Made by a program: the position numbers and the translations under genes. The notes under the pieces were generated by a model, which was not told where the DNA came from, searched no databases, and was given only the letters and a program-made list of their open reading frames with translations. This document shows positions 17,401-25,994 of a stretch of DNA of 64,000 nt, in pieces. Source of the stretch: Bog-756 sp963703145 (GTDB lineage Bacteria > Actinomycetota > Acidimicrobiia > Acidimicrobiales > RAAP-2); assembly GCA_963703145.1 (NCBI GenBank), contig OY969793.1:2976001-3040000 (forward strand). The letters run 5' to 3'. Each line of letters begins with the position of its first letter. Position 1 is the first letter of the stretch.

Positions 17401-20088
17401 CCCACCGCCACCGGGTCGAGCACCGTGAGCGTCCGGCTCACCGACGCCGACGGCACCACCGTCACCAAGTCCTTCACCGTGGTGGTCAGCAGCAGCCCGA
17501 CCATCACAACGGCATCACTCCCGCCGGGTGACGACGCCGGGCCCTACAGCCAGACGGTCGCCATCTCGGGCGGCACCGGGCCCTACACCTTTGCCGTGGG
17601 TGCGGGCGCCCTCCCCGCCGGATTGAGCCTCAACCCGACCACCGGTGCGGTGTCGGGCACCCCCTCGGCCCCCGGGTCGAGCACGGTCACTGTGACGGCC
17701 ACCGACGCCGACGGGGTGATCACGTCCAAGACCTTCACCGTTATCATCGCCAGCCCGCTCGGGTTGGCCGCGGGACCACTGACCGGTGCCGACAGCGCCA
17801 CCCCGTACGGCCAGATCATCACGGCCACCGGCGGGACCGGACCGTTCACCTACTCGGTCACCAGCGGCTCGCTCCCGGCTGGGCTGACCCTGAACCCGAC
17901 CACCGGCTCCCTGTCGGGGATGCCGACCGGCACAGGCAGCTCCTTCACCGTCACGGTGACCGATGCCACCGGGACCACGTCGTCCCGGGCCTACACGGTG
18001 CCGGTGAACGCCGACCCGACACTTCCGGCAACGACACTTGGATCCGCTGACAACGGCGCGCCGGTGGATGTGACGGTGCCCGTCTCGGGCGGATCCGGTC
18101 CCTTCACCTACAGCGTCACCGGTGGCTCGCTACCGCCGGGCCTCACCCTGGGCTCGTCGACCGGCACCATCACCGGCACCCCGACGGCCACCGGCTCGGC
18201 CACGTTCACCGTGAAGGCCACCGATGCCGACGGAGCCACCACCACCCAGTCCTACACGATGCCGGTCAATGCCGCCCCTGTCGTCACGACGGCGTCGATG
18301 CCGGCGGTCGACACCGGGGCGCCCTACAACGTCACGGTGACCGGTTCAGGCGGGACAGGCACCTACACGTACTCGGTCACCGGCGGCTCACTGCCCGCCG
18401 GCCTCACCCTGAACCCGACGACTGGAGCCATCACCGGCACGCCAACCGGGTCAGGGACCAGCACCTTCACCGTGACCCTGTCGGACACCGACGGTGGTAC
18501 CGCCACCAAGACCTTCGCGCTGATCGTCAATCCACCACCCGCCTTCACCGGCTCGACCATCACCGGAGCCGACGTTGGCGCCGGATACGACGTCACTCCG
18601 GCCAGCACGGGGGGCACGGGGCCCTTCACGTACGCGGTCACCTCGGGCTCACTGACCACCGGCCTCACCCTGAACCCCACGAGCGGGGCCATCAGCGGCA
18701 CACCGTCGGCCATGGGGTCGACCACCTTCACCATCACCGAGACCGACACTGACGGCAACACGGCCAGCCACAGCTACACGCTCACAGTCGGTTCCCCACC
18801 CACCATCACCACCCCGGCGCTGGCCACCGCCGACCTCGGGACCACCTACGACCAGGCACTGACCACGGCCAACGGGGCCGGGCCGTTCACCTGGTCGGTC
18901 ACCTCCAGTTCGCTGCCGGCCGGCCTGAGCATCAATCCGGCCACCGGGGCCATCAGCGGCATGCCGTCGAGCGCGGGCACGGACACCTTCACCGTGACGG
19001 TGACCGACGCCAATCACCAGAGCGCGTCGCACGTCTATGCGCTCCAGACCATCTCTCGACCCTCCATCATCACCGCGTCGGTGCCCCAGGGCACGGTGGG
19101 GGTGCCCTACGTCGCTGCGCTCACCGCCACCGGTGGCACCGCCCCCTACTGGTGGTCGGGCGGAGCCGGGCTCCCGCCCGGACTGACCGCCAGCCCATTC
19201 ACGGGGGCGCTCACCGGCACGCCGACCACCGGTGGGCTGATCACCTTCACCGTCCAACTGACCGACAGCCTGGGCCAGACCACCACCCGCAGCTACTCGA
19301 TCAACATCCTCCCCGCACCCCTCAACTCGCGGCCCATCGCCCGCACCCCCGACGGCAAGGGGTACTGGCTGGTGGGCGACAACGGCGCCGTCCTGGCCTT
19401 CGGTGATGCCCATTCCTACGGGTCGCTGGCCGGCCACCCCCTCAATCAGCCCATCGTGGCCATGGCCGCCACCCCCGACGGGAAGGGGTACTGGCTCGCC
19501 GGCACCGACGGCGGGGTCTTCTGCTTCGGTGACGCCAGCTTCTACGGGTCTGCCGGGAGCCTCCGGCTCAACAAGCCCATCCTGGGCATGGCCGCCACCC
19601 CCGACGGCAGGGGCTACTGGTTGGTGGCCAGCGACGGGGGCATCTTCTCGTACGGGGATGCCAGGTTCTACGGCTCCACCGGAAGCATCCGGCTGAACAA
19701 GCCGGTGGTCGGGATGGCCGCCGACTCCAACGGCAAGGGGTACTGGCTGGTGGCCAGCGACGGGGGCATCTTCTCCTTCGGATCGGCACCGTTCTATGGC
19801 TCGACCGGGTCGATGCACCTCAACAAGCCAGTCGATGGCATGGCCGCCACCCCCGACAACCGGGGCTATTGGATGGTGGCCAGCGACGGGGGCATCTTCT
19901 CCTTCGGGGACGCCCGCTTCCACGGTTCGCTGGGCAACATCCACCTGGTCCAGCCCATCACGGGCATGGCCGCCACCCCCGACGGGGGTGGGTACTGGAT
20001 GTCGGCGGCCGACGGGGGCGTGTTCGCCGGGGGGAATGCCGGCTTCTACGGATCGGGGGCCGGCAAGATCAGCCAGGTGGTCCCCTGA
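14425..20088 (+). CDS. Giant exported surface protein: lectin-like, FnIII, twelve Ig-like and six GYW repeats
   Basis: 1,887 residues. The start at 14425 has GGAGG 9 bp upstream and opens a signal peptide (1-34, cleavage after PAEA). Residues ~36-370 resemble an L-type lectin/concanavalin-like domain ('LDVQFDSYQFTPSTTSRADG', 'GGALGYSTNQSGAGIPDGYL'), ~373-500 a DUF11-like strand-rich module and ~500-590 a fibronectin type III domain ('GLTPGTAYTFTVAAENTAGT'). Residues ~591-1630 hold twelve putative Ig (He_PIG) domains with the core 'SGGTGPYTYAV.GSLPPGLTLN..TG.ISGTP'. Residues ~1632-1887 hold six 42-residue GYWLVASDGG repeats. No membrane anchor or sorting signal follows, so it is probably secreted or held by other surface material. 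An adhesive or structural role is inferred. Confidence 0.85.
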   Translation: MGRHRGGHRVVTAALAAVIAAVSGSLLVAGPAEATTLTQLTAASFLANAVPVNQWTLPTGTTSNQACLTAGPTTSTTSVPDCSPTSDSSGSGALQLTTNANNQVGSVFNTTSLPTNRGLDVQFDSYQFTPSTTSRADGISFSLSAANPASPSAPSATGQLGGALGYSTNQSGAGIPDGYLGVGLDVYGNYLNSTYGGSACPADASLGTQKYPQSVTVRGPGNGTTGYCIVATTADTSAPSTTDNLPGGVGTLDKTSQSTHVAADAVPVEVAINSGSTSATTSSGLVVPAGSFAVAFTPLGGTASTITGTLPSLIDNSLGIPSSWYDPTTGVPYQLNFGWTASTGSANEVHDINTLTSQTVSGSLPEYSLSDVDNNSGVHNLQASGQSVTLTPSLDPASQSASAESDPPTLTDTFPSGVVPGTPTGTSWNCSGSSGQTVTCVYTGAEPVAAGATYPSVTVPLSVNSASTPGANADAAEVSSNDGLPARAADDFSVVWPPGAPSVTSHTSLDASASLTWTAPSSNGGAITGYVVTPYIWGVAQTPVTFSSPATTETVTGLTPGTAYTFTVAAENTAGTGAASASSPAVTPVTNPSITTTSVPGAEVGVGYSQTLQTTGGTAPVSWAVTTGSLPPGLQLTGGVLTGTPTTAGSTTFTVTATDADQVSAAHTYTIGVSADPTITTSTVAAGDSGSAYSQSLASSGGTGTLTWAILSGSLPLGLTLNTSTGAITGTIAATATSQTFTVQLTDSAGKSSTQTYTITVNGAPSVATSSLAGGDTSTAYHQTVTTTGGTGPYTYAVTGGSLPPGLTLNSTTGVISGTPTATGSTTFTVTSTDADGRTATKSLTVVVSGPPTVTTASLVGADNGTAYSQTLAGTGGTGPYTWAIASGAIPSGITLNTATGVLSGTPSGVGSSTFTISMTDGAGTTVTKPFTVVVSADPSVTTSSLTGADKGAAYSQTLAGTGGTGPYTWAIASGSLPAGLTLSPTGVVSGTPTATGSSTVSVRLTDADGTTVTKSFTVVVSSSPTITTASLPPGDDAGPYSQTVAISGGTGPYTFAVGAGALPAGLSLNPTTGAVSGTPSAPGSSTVTVTATDADGVITSKTFTVIIASPLGLAAGPLTGADSATPYGQIITATGGTGPFTYSVTSGSLPAGLTLNPTTGSLSGMPTGTGSSFTVTVTDATGTTSSRAYTVPVNADPTLPATTLGSADNGAPVDVTVPVSGGSGPFTYSVTGGSLPPGLTLGSSTGTITGTPTATGSATFTVKATDADGATTTQSYTMPVNAAPVVTTASMPAVDTGAPYNVTVTGSGGTGTYTYSVTGGSLPAGLTLNPTTGAITGTPTGSGTSTFTVTLSDTDGGTATKTFALIVNPPPAFTGSTITGADVGAGYDVTPASTGGTGPFTYAVTSGSLTTGLTLNPTSGAISGTPSAMGSTTFTITETDTDGNTASHSYTLTVGSPPTITTPALATADLGTTYDQALTTANGAGPFTWSVTSSSLPAGLSINPATGAISGMPSSAGTDTFTVTVTDANHQSASHVYALQTISRPSIITASVPQGTVGVPYVAALTATGGTAPYWWSGGAGLPPGLTASPFTGALTGTPTTGGLITFTVQLTDSLGQTTTRSYSINILPAPLNSRPIARTPDGKGYWLVGDNGAVLAFGDAHSYGSLAGHPLNQPIVAMAATPDGKGYWLAGTDGGVFCFGDASFYGSAGSLRLNKPILGMAATPDGRGYWLVASDGGIFSYGDARFYGSTGSIRLNKPVVGMAADSNGKGYWLVASDGGIFSFGSAPFYGSTGSMHLNKPVDGMAATPDNRGYWMVASDGGIFSFGDARFHGSLGNIHLVQPITGMAATPDGGGYWMSAADGGVFAGGNAGFYGSGAGKISQVVP
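16196..19310 (+). repeat. Twelve tandem Ig-like domain repeats (~255-260 bp each)
   Basis: Twelve successive segments each begin with a 'PT(I/V)TT..L.GAD' strand and hold the 'GSLP.GLTLN..TG.(I/V)(S/T)GTP' core. DNA identity between neighbours is patchy; the copies near 16980-17480 share long stretches such as GCCTACAGCCAGACCCTCGC. The array is entirely coding and in frame. Variation in copy number between strains would be expected. Confidence 0.8.
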
Positions 20089-20520
20089 TCCCGACGACGC
20101 GTTCGGCGTTCCCGCGAGCACGCGTCTCGCCAGCGCGTTCGGCGACCTTCGGAGGCTGTGTTGGCCCCTGGTGCCACGGTGCGAACGTGGTCTGGATCAC
20201 CGGTTGGAACACCGGCTGATGCCGGCCACACCGGCTGGGGAACCACCCGGCCAGCCGCACTCGAACGGTGGCTGCACCACTGCCGGCCACGACCAGCCGG
20301 CACCGACTGGCACTCCATCCGAACCGTGCATCGGCAACCACGGTTGCCTCCGGCTCCGGACGGGGCCCTTCGGCGCCCTGGTCGGCGGCCTCCCATCCCC
20401 GTAGACGACCGCTCCACTCTGTAGATTCATCCGGATATGGCGAACTCCGGTGGGCTCCGAGCAGCACGAGAAACCCTGTCCGGCACGGTTGGCGGCACTC
20501 CGACGGCGAGGGCACTTCCG
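20089..20520. other. 432-bp intergenic region
   Basis: Lies between the giant surface protein and the five-gene envelope operon. It contains several GC-rich short inverted repeats (CCGGTTGG/CCAACCGG-like), which could terminate the upstream transcript, but none has a U-tract. A frame open from 20437 runs into the next gene; I prefer the internal start at 20521. I recognise no gene or RNA here. Confidence 0.45.
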
Positions 20521-21300
20521 ATGCGGCATCGCACCTCACGGACCCGGCGGAAATCCTCCGCCCCGCCGGTGGCGGCCTTCGCACTGGCTCTGATGGCATC
20601 GCTCGGACTGGCCGGCGGCGGTGCGATCGCCGGTTCGACCCAGGCGTTCGCCGCCGGCAGCGGGTACACGCCCACCGGGACGCCCACCACCGGTGGGTCA
20701 GCGACCGGCCTGGCCGGCACGGTCGTCACCAGCACCACCATTCAGCCCAGCGGGGGCACCGCCAGCGGCGTGGTGGGCAGCGCCACCATCACGGCCACCG
20801 TCCCTCCGGGCACCTTCACCGGTGCGGTCCAGGTGGTCATGACCGACGCCACCAGCTCCCACATTGCGCCCAGCTCCGGGGGCTCGGCAGTGGTCACGTT
20901 CGGCATCGGCATCTACGTCAATGGATCGAAGGTCACGGGCACGTTCCCGGCCATCAGTGTGACCATCACCTCCCCGGCCATCACCGTGGGCTCGACGGTG
21001 TATCTGGTCACCGGAAGCGGACTCCAGACAGCCAGCGGTGCCACCGTCCAGGCCGGCTCGGCCAGCTTCACCATCACCAGCGACCCGGTGGTGGAGGTGG
21101 CAGCCCCGGCCAGTGCGGTCGGGACCACCGGCACCGGCACCGGCGGCACCGGTGCCACCTCCTCGGGCACGGCCATCGCCGGGGCCACGTCGGGCGAGAC
21201 GGGAAAGCCGTTCCTGCTCGAAGAGCTGGCGGCCGTTGCCCTCGTGGCCTTCGGCGCCCTGGTACTGGTGGCCCTCCGCCTGCGCCGCCGTACCGCCTGA
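20521..21300 (+). CDS. Exported protein with C-terminal membrane anchor
   Basis: 259 residues from the ATG at 20521 with GAGGG 8 bp upstream. N-terminal 'MRHRTSRTRRKSSAPP' then 'VAAFALALMASLGLAGGGAIAG' is a Sec signal. The mature part is Thr/Ser/Gly-rich with a strand-rich core ('ASGVVGSATITATVPPGTF', 'VVTFGIGIYVNGSKVTGTFP'). The C-terminus has the order of a sortase substrate: a polar 'TSGETGKPF', a hydrophobic span 'LAAVALVAFGALVLVALRL' and a basic 'RRRTA' tail. The motif is not a clean LPxTG/LAxTG, so covalent anchoring by the sortase at 26472 is only a possibility. It is the first gene of a plus-strand operon. No known family recognised. Confidence 0.6.
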   Translation: MRHRTSRTRRKSSAPPVAAFALALMASLGLAGGGAIAGSTQAFAAGSGYTPTGTPTTGGSATGLAGTVVTSTTIQPSGGTASGVVGSATITATVPPGTFTGAVQVVMTDATSSHIAPSSGGSAVVTFGIGIYVNGSKVTGTFPAISVTITSPAITVGSTVYLVTGSGLQTASGATVQAGSASFTITSDPVVEVAAPASAVGTTGTGTGGTGATSSGTAIAGATSGETGKPFLLEELAAVALVAFGALVLVALRLRRRTA

Positions 21301-21304
21301 CCCC

Positions 21305-22222
21305 TTGTCGGACCACCTGCCACCCACCACCCGTGGGTCGCTGCTGCTGCTCGCCGTCATCGCCGCGGGGTCACTCCTGGCCGCCTGCGGGTCAAGCTCG
21401 TCGGGTGGGACCGCCACGACGGCCGGTGCTGCCCACGCGGTCAAGCCCACCAGGACCTTCCCCGGACCTGCCGGGCTGACTGACGGTGGCCAGCCCCAGC
21501 CCGATGGATTCATGTGGCTCCTGGCCAAGGTGGGCGGTTCGGCCGACATCCAACAGCTCAACCTGACCACCGGCTCGATCGGGCAGATCATCCCCGAGAC
21601 AGCGGGCGCCAATTCGATCAGCCAGTCCTCGTCGGGGGTGGTCGGGGTCGGGGTCGCCACCGCACTCACCGGAGCCCTCGAGCTCCGCAACGGCGCCTCG
21701 GGCGCGCTGGTGGCCAACGTTCCCATCGGTGCGCCGGTCAAGGACGTCTTCGCCGGTGCCGACGGCACCACCTTCTTCGTCCTCAATGCCACCACCAACT
21801 CGGCCAGTGTGACCCTGGTCAACTCCGAGACGGACAAGACGTCGGTGTCGGTGCCGGTGCCGCTCGGCACCGCAGCAATCGCTGTGGACCCGTCCGGTCA
21901 GAACCTCTTCGCCCTGGGTTCTGGCGACAAGGTGGACCAGATCACCATCGGGTCGGGCGCGGTGGCCGCCAGCTACCCGGTGGGCCACCATCCGATCGTG
22001 TTGGCCGTGTCCACCAGTGGATCGACGCTGTACGTGCTGAACCGCGTCGGGTCCGGTGCCAACGTCGGGGTCATCGACATCGCCACCGAAGTCCAGGCAC
22101 GGGTGCTTCCCGCCCCCGCCAACGCGGTGGCCGTCCAGGTCTCACCGGACGGAGGCAGCCTGTATGTGGCCGTTGGGACGCCATCGATCGGCAACATCCA
22201 GGTATTCGCGATCGCCCCCTGA
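21305..22222 (+). CDS. Beta-propeller lipoprotein
   Basis: About 305 residues from a TTG 5 bp after the previous stop. The N-terminus 'SLLLLAVIAAGSLLAACGSSSS' is a lipoprotein signal with the lipobox LAAC. The mature protein has repeated YVTN/cytochrome-D1-like propeller strands: 'AIAVDPSGQNLFALGSGDKVDQITIGSG', 'VLAVSTSGSTLYVLNRVG... GVIDIATEVQ' and 'VQVSPDGGSLYVAVGTPS'. It should be held on the outer face of the membrane, perhaps as a binding scaffold. Its stop overlaps the ATG of the next gene (TGATG at 22220-22224), so the two are translationally coupled. Confidence 0.72.
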   Translation: MSDHLPPTTRGSLLLLAVIAAGSLLAACGSSSSGGTATTAGAAHAVKPTRTFPGPAGLTDGGQPQPDGFMWLLAKVGGSADIQQLNLTTGSIGQIIPETAGANSISQSSSGVVGVGVATALTGALELRNGASGALVANVPIGAPVKDVFAGADGTTFFVLNATTNSASVTLVNSETDKTSVSVPVPLGTAAIAVDPSGQNLFALGSGDKVDQITIGSGAVAASYPVGHHPIVLAVSTSGSTLYVLNRVGSGANVGVIDIATEVQARVLPAPANAVAVQVSPDGGSLYVAVGTPSIGNIQVFAIAP

Positions 22223-24420
22223 TGGTCCCACCCGACGCGTCAGGTCTGGAACCGGGGCAGATTCCCTCAGTCAGCGTCGCCGATCGGGACACGGTCACCG
22301 GTTCCTTCACGCCCGGCTCCACCCGGTCGGACCGGCCGCCCCGGGGGGTGCCCGAATGGGTCGGGCCCCCGATCGATCTCCGCGACGCCAGGCCGGTCCT
22401 GTCCTCTGGCGCCCGGGCCTGGTGGACGGTGGCCGGCATGACCGTGCTCCTGTGGGGCTTCCAGCTCTTCGGCTACGTCGACATCTACCCGGTCATCAGC
22501 CTGGCCGTGGTCGTCCTCGGCCTGTGGGGGCTGGGGACCATCGTGGCCGTCTGGTACCCCCGCTCCGTGCACCCCCGGACGGCCCGGGCCCTGGCCGGGG
22601 CCACGCTCGGGCTCACGGTCGGGGCCTTCTTGACCTGGGCCTATCTCCAGGTGCTGTCGTCACCCGCCTACGGCACCGACGAGATCGCCTTCGATCAGTA
22701 CGCCGCCCAGTTGGCCCGGCACGGGATGAACCCCTACACCCACTCGATGGCCCGGGCCTTCTCGCTCTTCCATGTCTCGCCCGACGGCTACACCTTCCTC
22801 CTCAACGGTCACACGGTGACCTCACTGTCCTATCCCTCGCTCTCGTTCCTCCTCTACGTGCCCTTCCTGGTGGCCGGGTGGTCGAGCCAGCTGGCCGTGG
22901 GCATCAACGTGTTGGCTTGGGCCGGCGGGGTGGTGCTGACCTTCGTCCTCCTCCCCCGATCGCTCCGGCCGCTGGCCATCGTCGTCGGCAGCTTCGCCGT
23001 GTACATCAGCTACGCCGTCGGCGGAGTGACCGATGCCCTCTTCGTCCCACTGCTCATCGGGGCCGTCTACCGCTGGGACCGGTTCGCCACCACCCGTGGT
23101 CCTGCGGCCTGGCGCGGGCCGGTCCTGCTCGGCCTGGCCATGGCCGTGAAGCAGACGCCCTGGCTGGTGCTGCCCTTCCTCGTGGTCGGGGTCGCCCTCG
23201 AGGCCCGACAGCTGGGCGGGGGCCGTACCGCGGCGCGCACCGCCGGTCGCTACCTGGCCATCGCCATGGCCGCCTTCCTCGTTCCCAACCTGTGGTTCAT
23301 CGCGCTGTCGCCCCGGGCGTGGCTGTCCGGTGTGCTGACACCGATCGCCAGCCACACCGTGCCCGCCGGCCAGGGGCTCGTCGGCCTCACCCTCTATCTC
23401 GGGCTGGGCGGCGGCTCACTCCAGGCGTACACCGTGGCGCTGGTCGTGGTGTTCGCCGCGCTGGTGGTCATCTACACCGCCACCTACCCCGCACTGAAGG
23501 CATGGGCGGTGGTCTGCCCGGCGGTGGTGCTCTTCTTCTCCGCCCGGTCCTTCGGCAGCTATCTGGTCACCCTGCTCCCTGCCGCGCTGGTGGCGGCCAC
23601 CTCGGTCCGACTCCCCACCGCGGCAGCACCCGGCGCACCGGCCCGGGTCCCGTGGCACCACGTGCGGTGGCTGGTAGCCGGCATGGTGGCGTGCTCCGGG
23701 CTGGCGGTGGGTGCCATCTTTGCCTCCCGTCCCCCGCTGGCCGTGGCCATCACCTCGGTGCGCACCACCGGGCAGCTGGCCACCGTGGTCGAAATCCGGG
23801 TGAGCGTGGTCAACCACTCCGGCCGGGCCGAGACGCCGGCATTCACCGTGGAGAGCGGTGGGCAGCTCACCGCCTTCTGGTCGGTGGGCGGCGGCCCGAC
23901 CACCCTGCCCGCCGGGGCACGGGCCCACTACACGCTGCTCGCCCCCAACTTCTTCGCCCAGCCACCCATCACCGGCGGGTTCCAGGTGGTGGCCTTTTCC
24001 TCGTCGCCGGCCACGGTCTCCACCAGTCGCTCCTACCTCCCCACCACCTACCACCTGAGCATCGACCCCAGCGCCGTCGACGGGATCGTGCCGGTCGGCC
24101 AGACCGTGGTGCTCCGGGCGGAGATCCTCGACAAGATCAACCGTCCGGTCCGCCTGGCCGGCGAGCCCGTGTACCTGGGCCAGGTCATCTACGGCCAACA
24201 GGGCCTGGTCTTCGGCCAGGCCATCATCAACCAGGGCCAGGTCGGCCAGACCCCGGTGGTCGCCTTCACCGACAGCCAGGGGGTGGCCACCTTCACCGTG
24301 CGCGGCACCCAGGCCGGGGCGGACCCGGTGTATTTCGAGGCCAACCTGGTCAACGCCCACCAGTTCTACCCCTACGGGTACTCCGAGATCGTTCCCATCC
24401 GGTTCGGGTCGTCCCCGTGA
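22222..24420 (+). CDS. GT-C fold membrane glycosyltransferase-like protein
   Basis: 732 residues. After a ~65-residue cytoplasmic start come about 11-12 hydrophobic helices (residues ~70-520). Between the first helices, 'AYGTDEIAFDQYAAQLARHGMNPYTHSM' holds the acidic loop usual in polyprenyl-phosphate-sugar-dependent GT-C mannosyltransferases. Residues ~540-732 are an extracellular strand-rich domain ('VVEIRVSVVNHSGRAETPAF', 'DKINRPVRLAGEPVYL', 'VAFTDSQGVATFTVRGTQAG'). It would glycosylate an exported substrate on the outer face, and the secreted proteins encoded alongside are natural candidates. The start overlaps the upstream stop and the end overlaps the next start (GTGA). Sugar and acceptor unknown. 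Confidence 0.7.
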   Translation: MVPPDASGLEPGQIPSVSVADRDTVTGSFTPGSTRSDRPPRGVPEWVGPPIDLRDARPVLSSGARAWWTVAGMTVLLWGFQLFGYVDIYPVISLAVVVLGLWGLGTIVAVWYPRSVHPRTARALAGATLGLTVGAFLTWAYLQVLSSPAYGTDEIAFDQYAAQLARHGMNPYTHSMARAFSLFHVSPDGYTFLLNGHTVTSLSYPSLSFLLYVPFLVAGWSSQLAVGINVLAWAGGVVLTFVLLPRSLRPLAIVVGSFAVYISYAVGGVTDALFVPLLIGAVYRWDRFATTRGPAAWRGPVLLGLAMAVKQTPWLVLPFLVVGVALEARQLGGGRTAARTAGRYLAIAMAAFLVPNLWFIALSPRAWLSGVLTPIASHTVPAGQGLVGLTLYLGLGGGSLQAYTVALVVVFAALVVIYTATYPALKAWAVVCPAVVLFFSARSFGSYLVTLLPAALVAATSVRLPTAAAPGAPARVPWHHVRWLVAGMVACSGLAVGAIFASRPPLAVAITSVRTTGQLATVVEIRVSVVNHSGRAETPAFTVESGGQLTAFWSVGGGPTTLPAGARAHYTLLAPNFFAQPPITGGFQVVAFSSSPATVSTSRSYLPTTYHLSIDPSAVDGIVPVGQTVVLRAEILDKINRPVRLAGEPVYLGQVIYGQQGLVFGQAIINQGQVGQTPVVAFTDSQGVATFTVRGTQAGADPVYFEANLVNAHQFYPYGYSEIVPIRFGSSP

Positions 24421-25994
24421 CGGCCATGGCCCTGGCCGAGCGCCCCGTCCGGTCCCCGGTTCCTCCCCTCGAGGTCCCGAGCACAGACACCCGCTTGGAC
24501 CTGGCCGTCCGACTGGCCTGGCTGGTTCTGGGGCTCCAGCTGGTGGGCATGGTGCTGTGGAGCGCCCATGTCTACAGCCGGTGGGGCAACACCTGGGACT
24601 ACGCCATCCGCTACCAGGCCTGGTGGGCGATCGCCCACGGCAACCTCGACCCCTACGTCACCGTCGCTCACCGCTACTTCTGGCAGGACCACTTCGAGCT
24701 GATCAACTGGCCATTGGCTCCGCTCTCCCGCGTGTGGGGCGGTGGCATGTGGCCGCTGTGGGCCCAGGACCTCATGGTGTTCGGCGGCGAGATCGGCGCC
24801 ATCTACCTGGTGGCCGACGCCGCCCGGAAGCCCAGCTGGCCGAGTCGACTGGCCCCGTGGGCGGGGGTCGGCCTCGTCACCGTGCTGCTGGTGGCCAACC
24901 CGTGGATCTACGACAGCATCTCCTACGACTTCCACTACCAGTCGGTGGGAGCGGCCTGCTTCGCCATGCTGGCCTGCCGGGGGATGATGAGGGGACGGAC
25001 CCGATGGCTGGCCCTCTGGGTGGTGCTGTGCCTGGCGTGCGGTGACATCGCCGGCACCTACCTGGCCGCGGTGGGGATCGGCGGCATCCTGGTCGGCCGG
25101 TCCGCCCGGCGCCGGGGCCTGGCCCTGCTGGCGGTCGGGGTGGCCTGGTTCGTGCTGATCAGCCGCATCGGTGGCGGCCAGGGCTCGGGCCTGGAAGGCC
25201 ACTATGGCTATCTCGGTGTGTCGTCGGGCACCGGCCACCTCGGGGTGGGAGGCCTGGCCCGGGGATTCCTCGTCCACCCCGTGCAGGTGGCGACCCAGCT
25301 GTGGCAGGCCCGCGCCGATCTGTGGGCCTACTCGGCGAGCTCGGGCGCCCTCGGACTGTTCAGCCCCTTGGCGGCCCTGCCCGTCCTGGTCCTGTTCGAG
25401 AGCGGCTCCGGGCAGGGCGACTCCCTCCGATCGGTGGCCTACGAGAACTTCGGCGTGCTGCTCTTCACCGCGCCGCTCACCGTCCTGGTCCTGGCCTCGA
25501 TCACCCGACAGCTCTGGTACGGGTGGGTGGCCACCCACCTCCCCCGGAGCGGGACGGGGTGGCTTCGCTCCCGCCGCCTTCCTGCGGTGCTGGCCGCCGC
25601 CATCGCCGTGAACGCCGTCGTCTGGGCGGCCGTGTGGATCCCCGAGGTGCCGGTCCAGTGGCTGCGGACCCCGCCGGCCGCAGCCTCGGCGCTCGACCGG
25701 GCGGCGGCGATGATCCCGGCTGGGGCCGAGGTGGTGGCTTCCCAGGGGATCATGGGTCGCTTCGCCGATCGCCAGTGGCTCTACGAGGTGGCGGCCACCA
25801 GCGCCCGGTTCCCCCTGCACGCCGGCGACAACTACTTCGTCCTTGTTCCCTACGCCGGGATCGAGACGGCCAGCGTTCAGCTCCAGTTGGCCATGATCGA
25901 CCAGTTGGCGGGACCACTCCATGCCAGGTTGTTGTCCAGCGCCGATGGCGTCTGGCTGTTCCGGCTGCACCGGGACGGCGGCCCGGTTCGGTGA
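24417..25994 (+). CDS. DUF2079 polytopic membrane protein
   Basis: 525 residues from a GTG that overlaps the previous stop; an ATG at 24426 is an alternative. The sequence matches DUF2079: 'YAIRYQAWWAIAHGNLDPYV', 'RYFWQDHFELINWPLAPLSR', 'WIYDSISYDFHYQSVGAACFAMLA', 'VSSGTGHLGVGGLARGFLVHPV' and, near the end, 'MIPAGAEVVASQGIMGRFADRQWLYE'. The family is a GT-C-like membrane group of unknown activity. It has about nine or ten membrane helices and an extracytoplasmic C-terminal domain. Position directly after another GT-C-like gene suggests a shared role in making a surface glycoconjugate. Confidence 0.8.
   Translation: MTAMALAERPVRSPVPPLEVPSTDTRLDLAVRLAWLVLGLQLVGMVLWSAHVYSRWGNTWDYAIRYQAWWAIAHGNLDPYVTVAHRYFWQDHFELINWPLAPLSRVWGGGMWPLWAQDLMVFGGEIGAIYLVADAARKPSWPSRLAPWAGVGLVTVLLVANPWIYDSISYDFHYQSVGAACFAMLACRGMMRGRTRWLALWVVLCLACGDIAGTYLAAVGIGGILVGRSARRRGLALLAVGVAWFVLISRIGGGQGSGLEGHYGYLGVSSGTGHLGVGGLARGFLVHPVQVATQLWQARADLWAYSASSGALGLFSPLAALPVLVLFESGSGQGDSLRSVAYENFGVLLFTAPLTVLVLASITRQLWYGWVATHLPRSGTGWLRSRRLPAVLAAAIAVNAVVWAAVWIPEVPVQWLRTPPAAASALDRAAAMIPAGAEVVASQGIMGRFADRQWLYEVAATSARFPLHAGDNYFVLVPYAGIETASVQLQLAMIDQLAGPLHARLLSSADGVWLFRLHRDGGPVR

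Noticed and set aside
18649..20121. 490-residue minus-strand reading frame
   Set aside because: It is the antisense shadow of the Ig/GYW repeat region. Composition mirrors the coding strand and no domain is recognisable.
21200..21297. LPxTG sorting signal in the secreted anchor-like protein
   Set aside because: The order (polar motif, hydrophobic span, basic tail) fits, but the motif reads SGETG. I kept it as a possibility in the gene entry and not as a called site.
22056..24416. Long plus-strand N-terminal extension of the DUF2079 gene
   Set aside because: The frame is open but overlaps the GT-C gene entirely, and only the part after the GTG at 24417 has family character.
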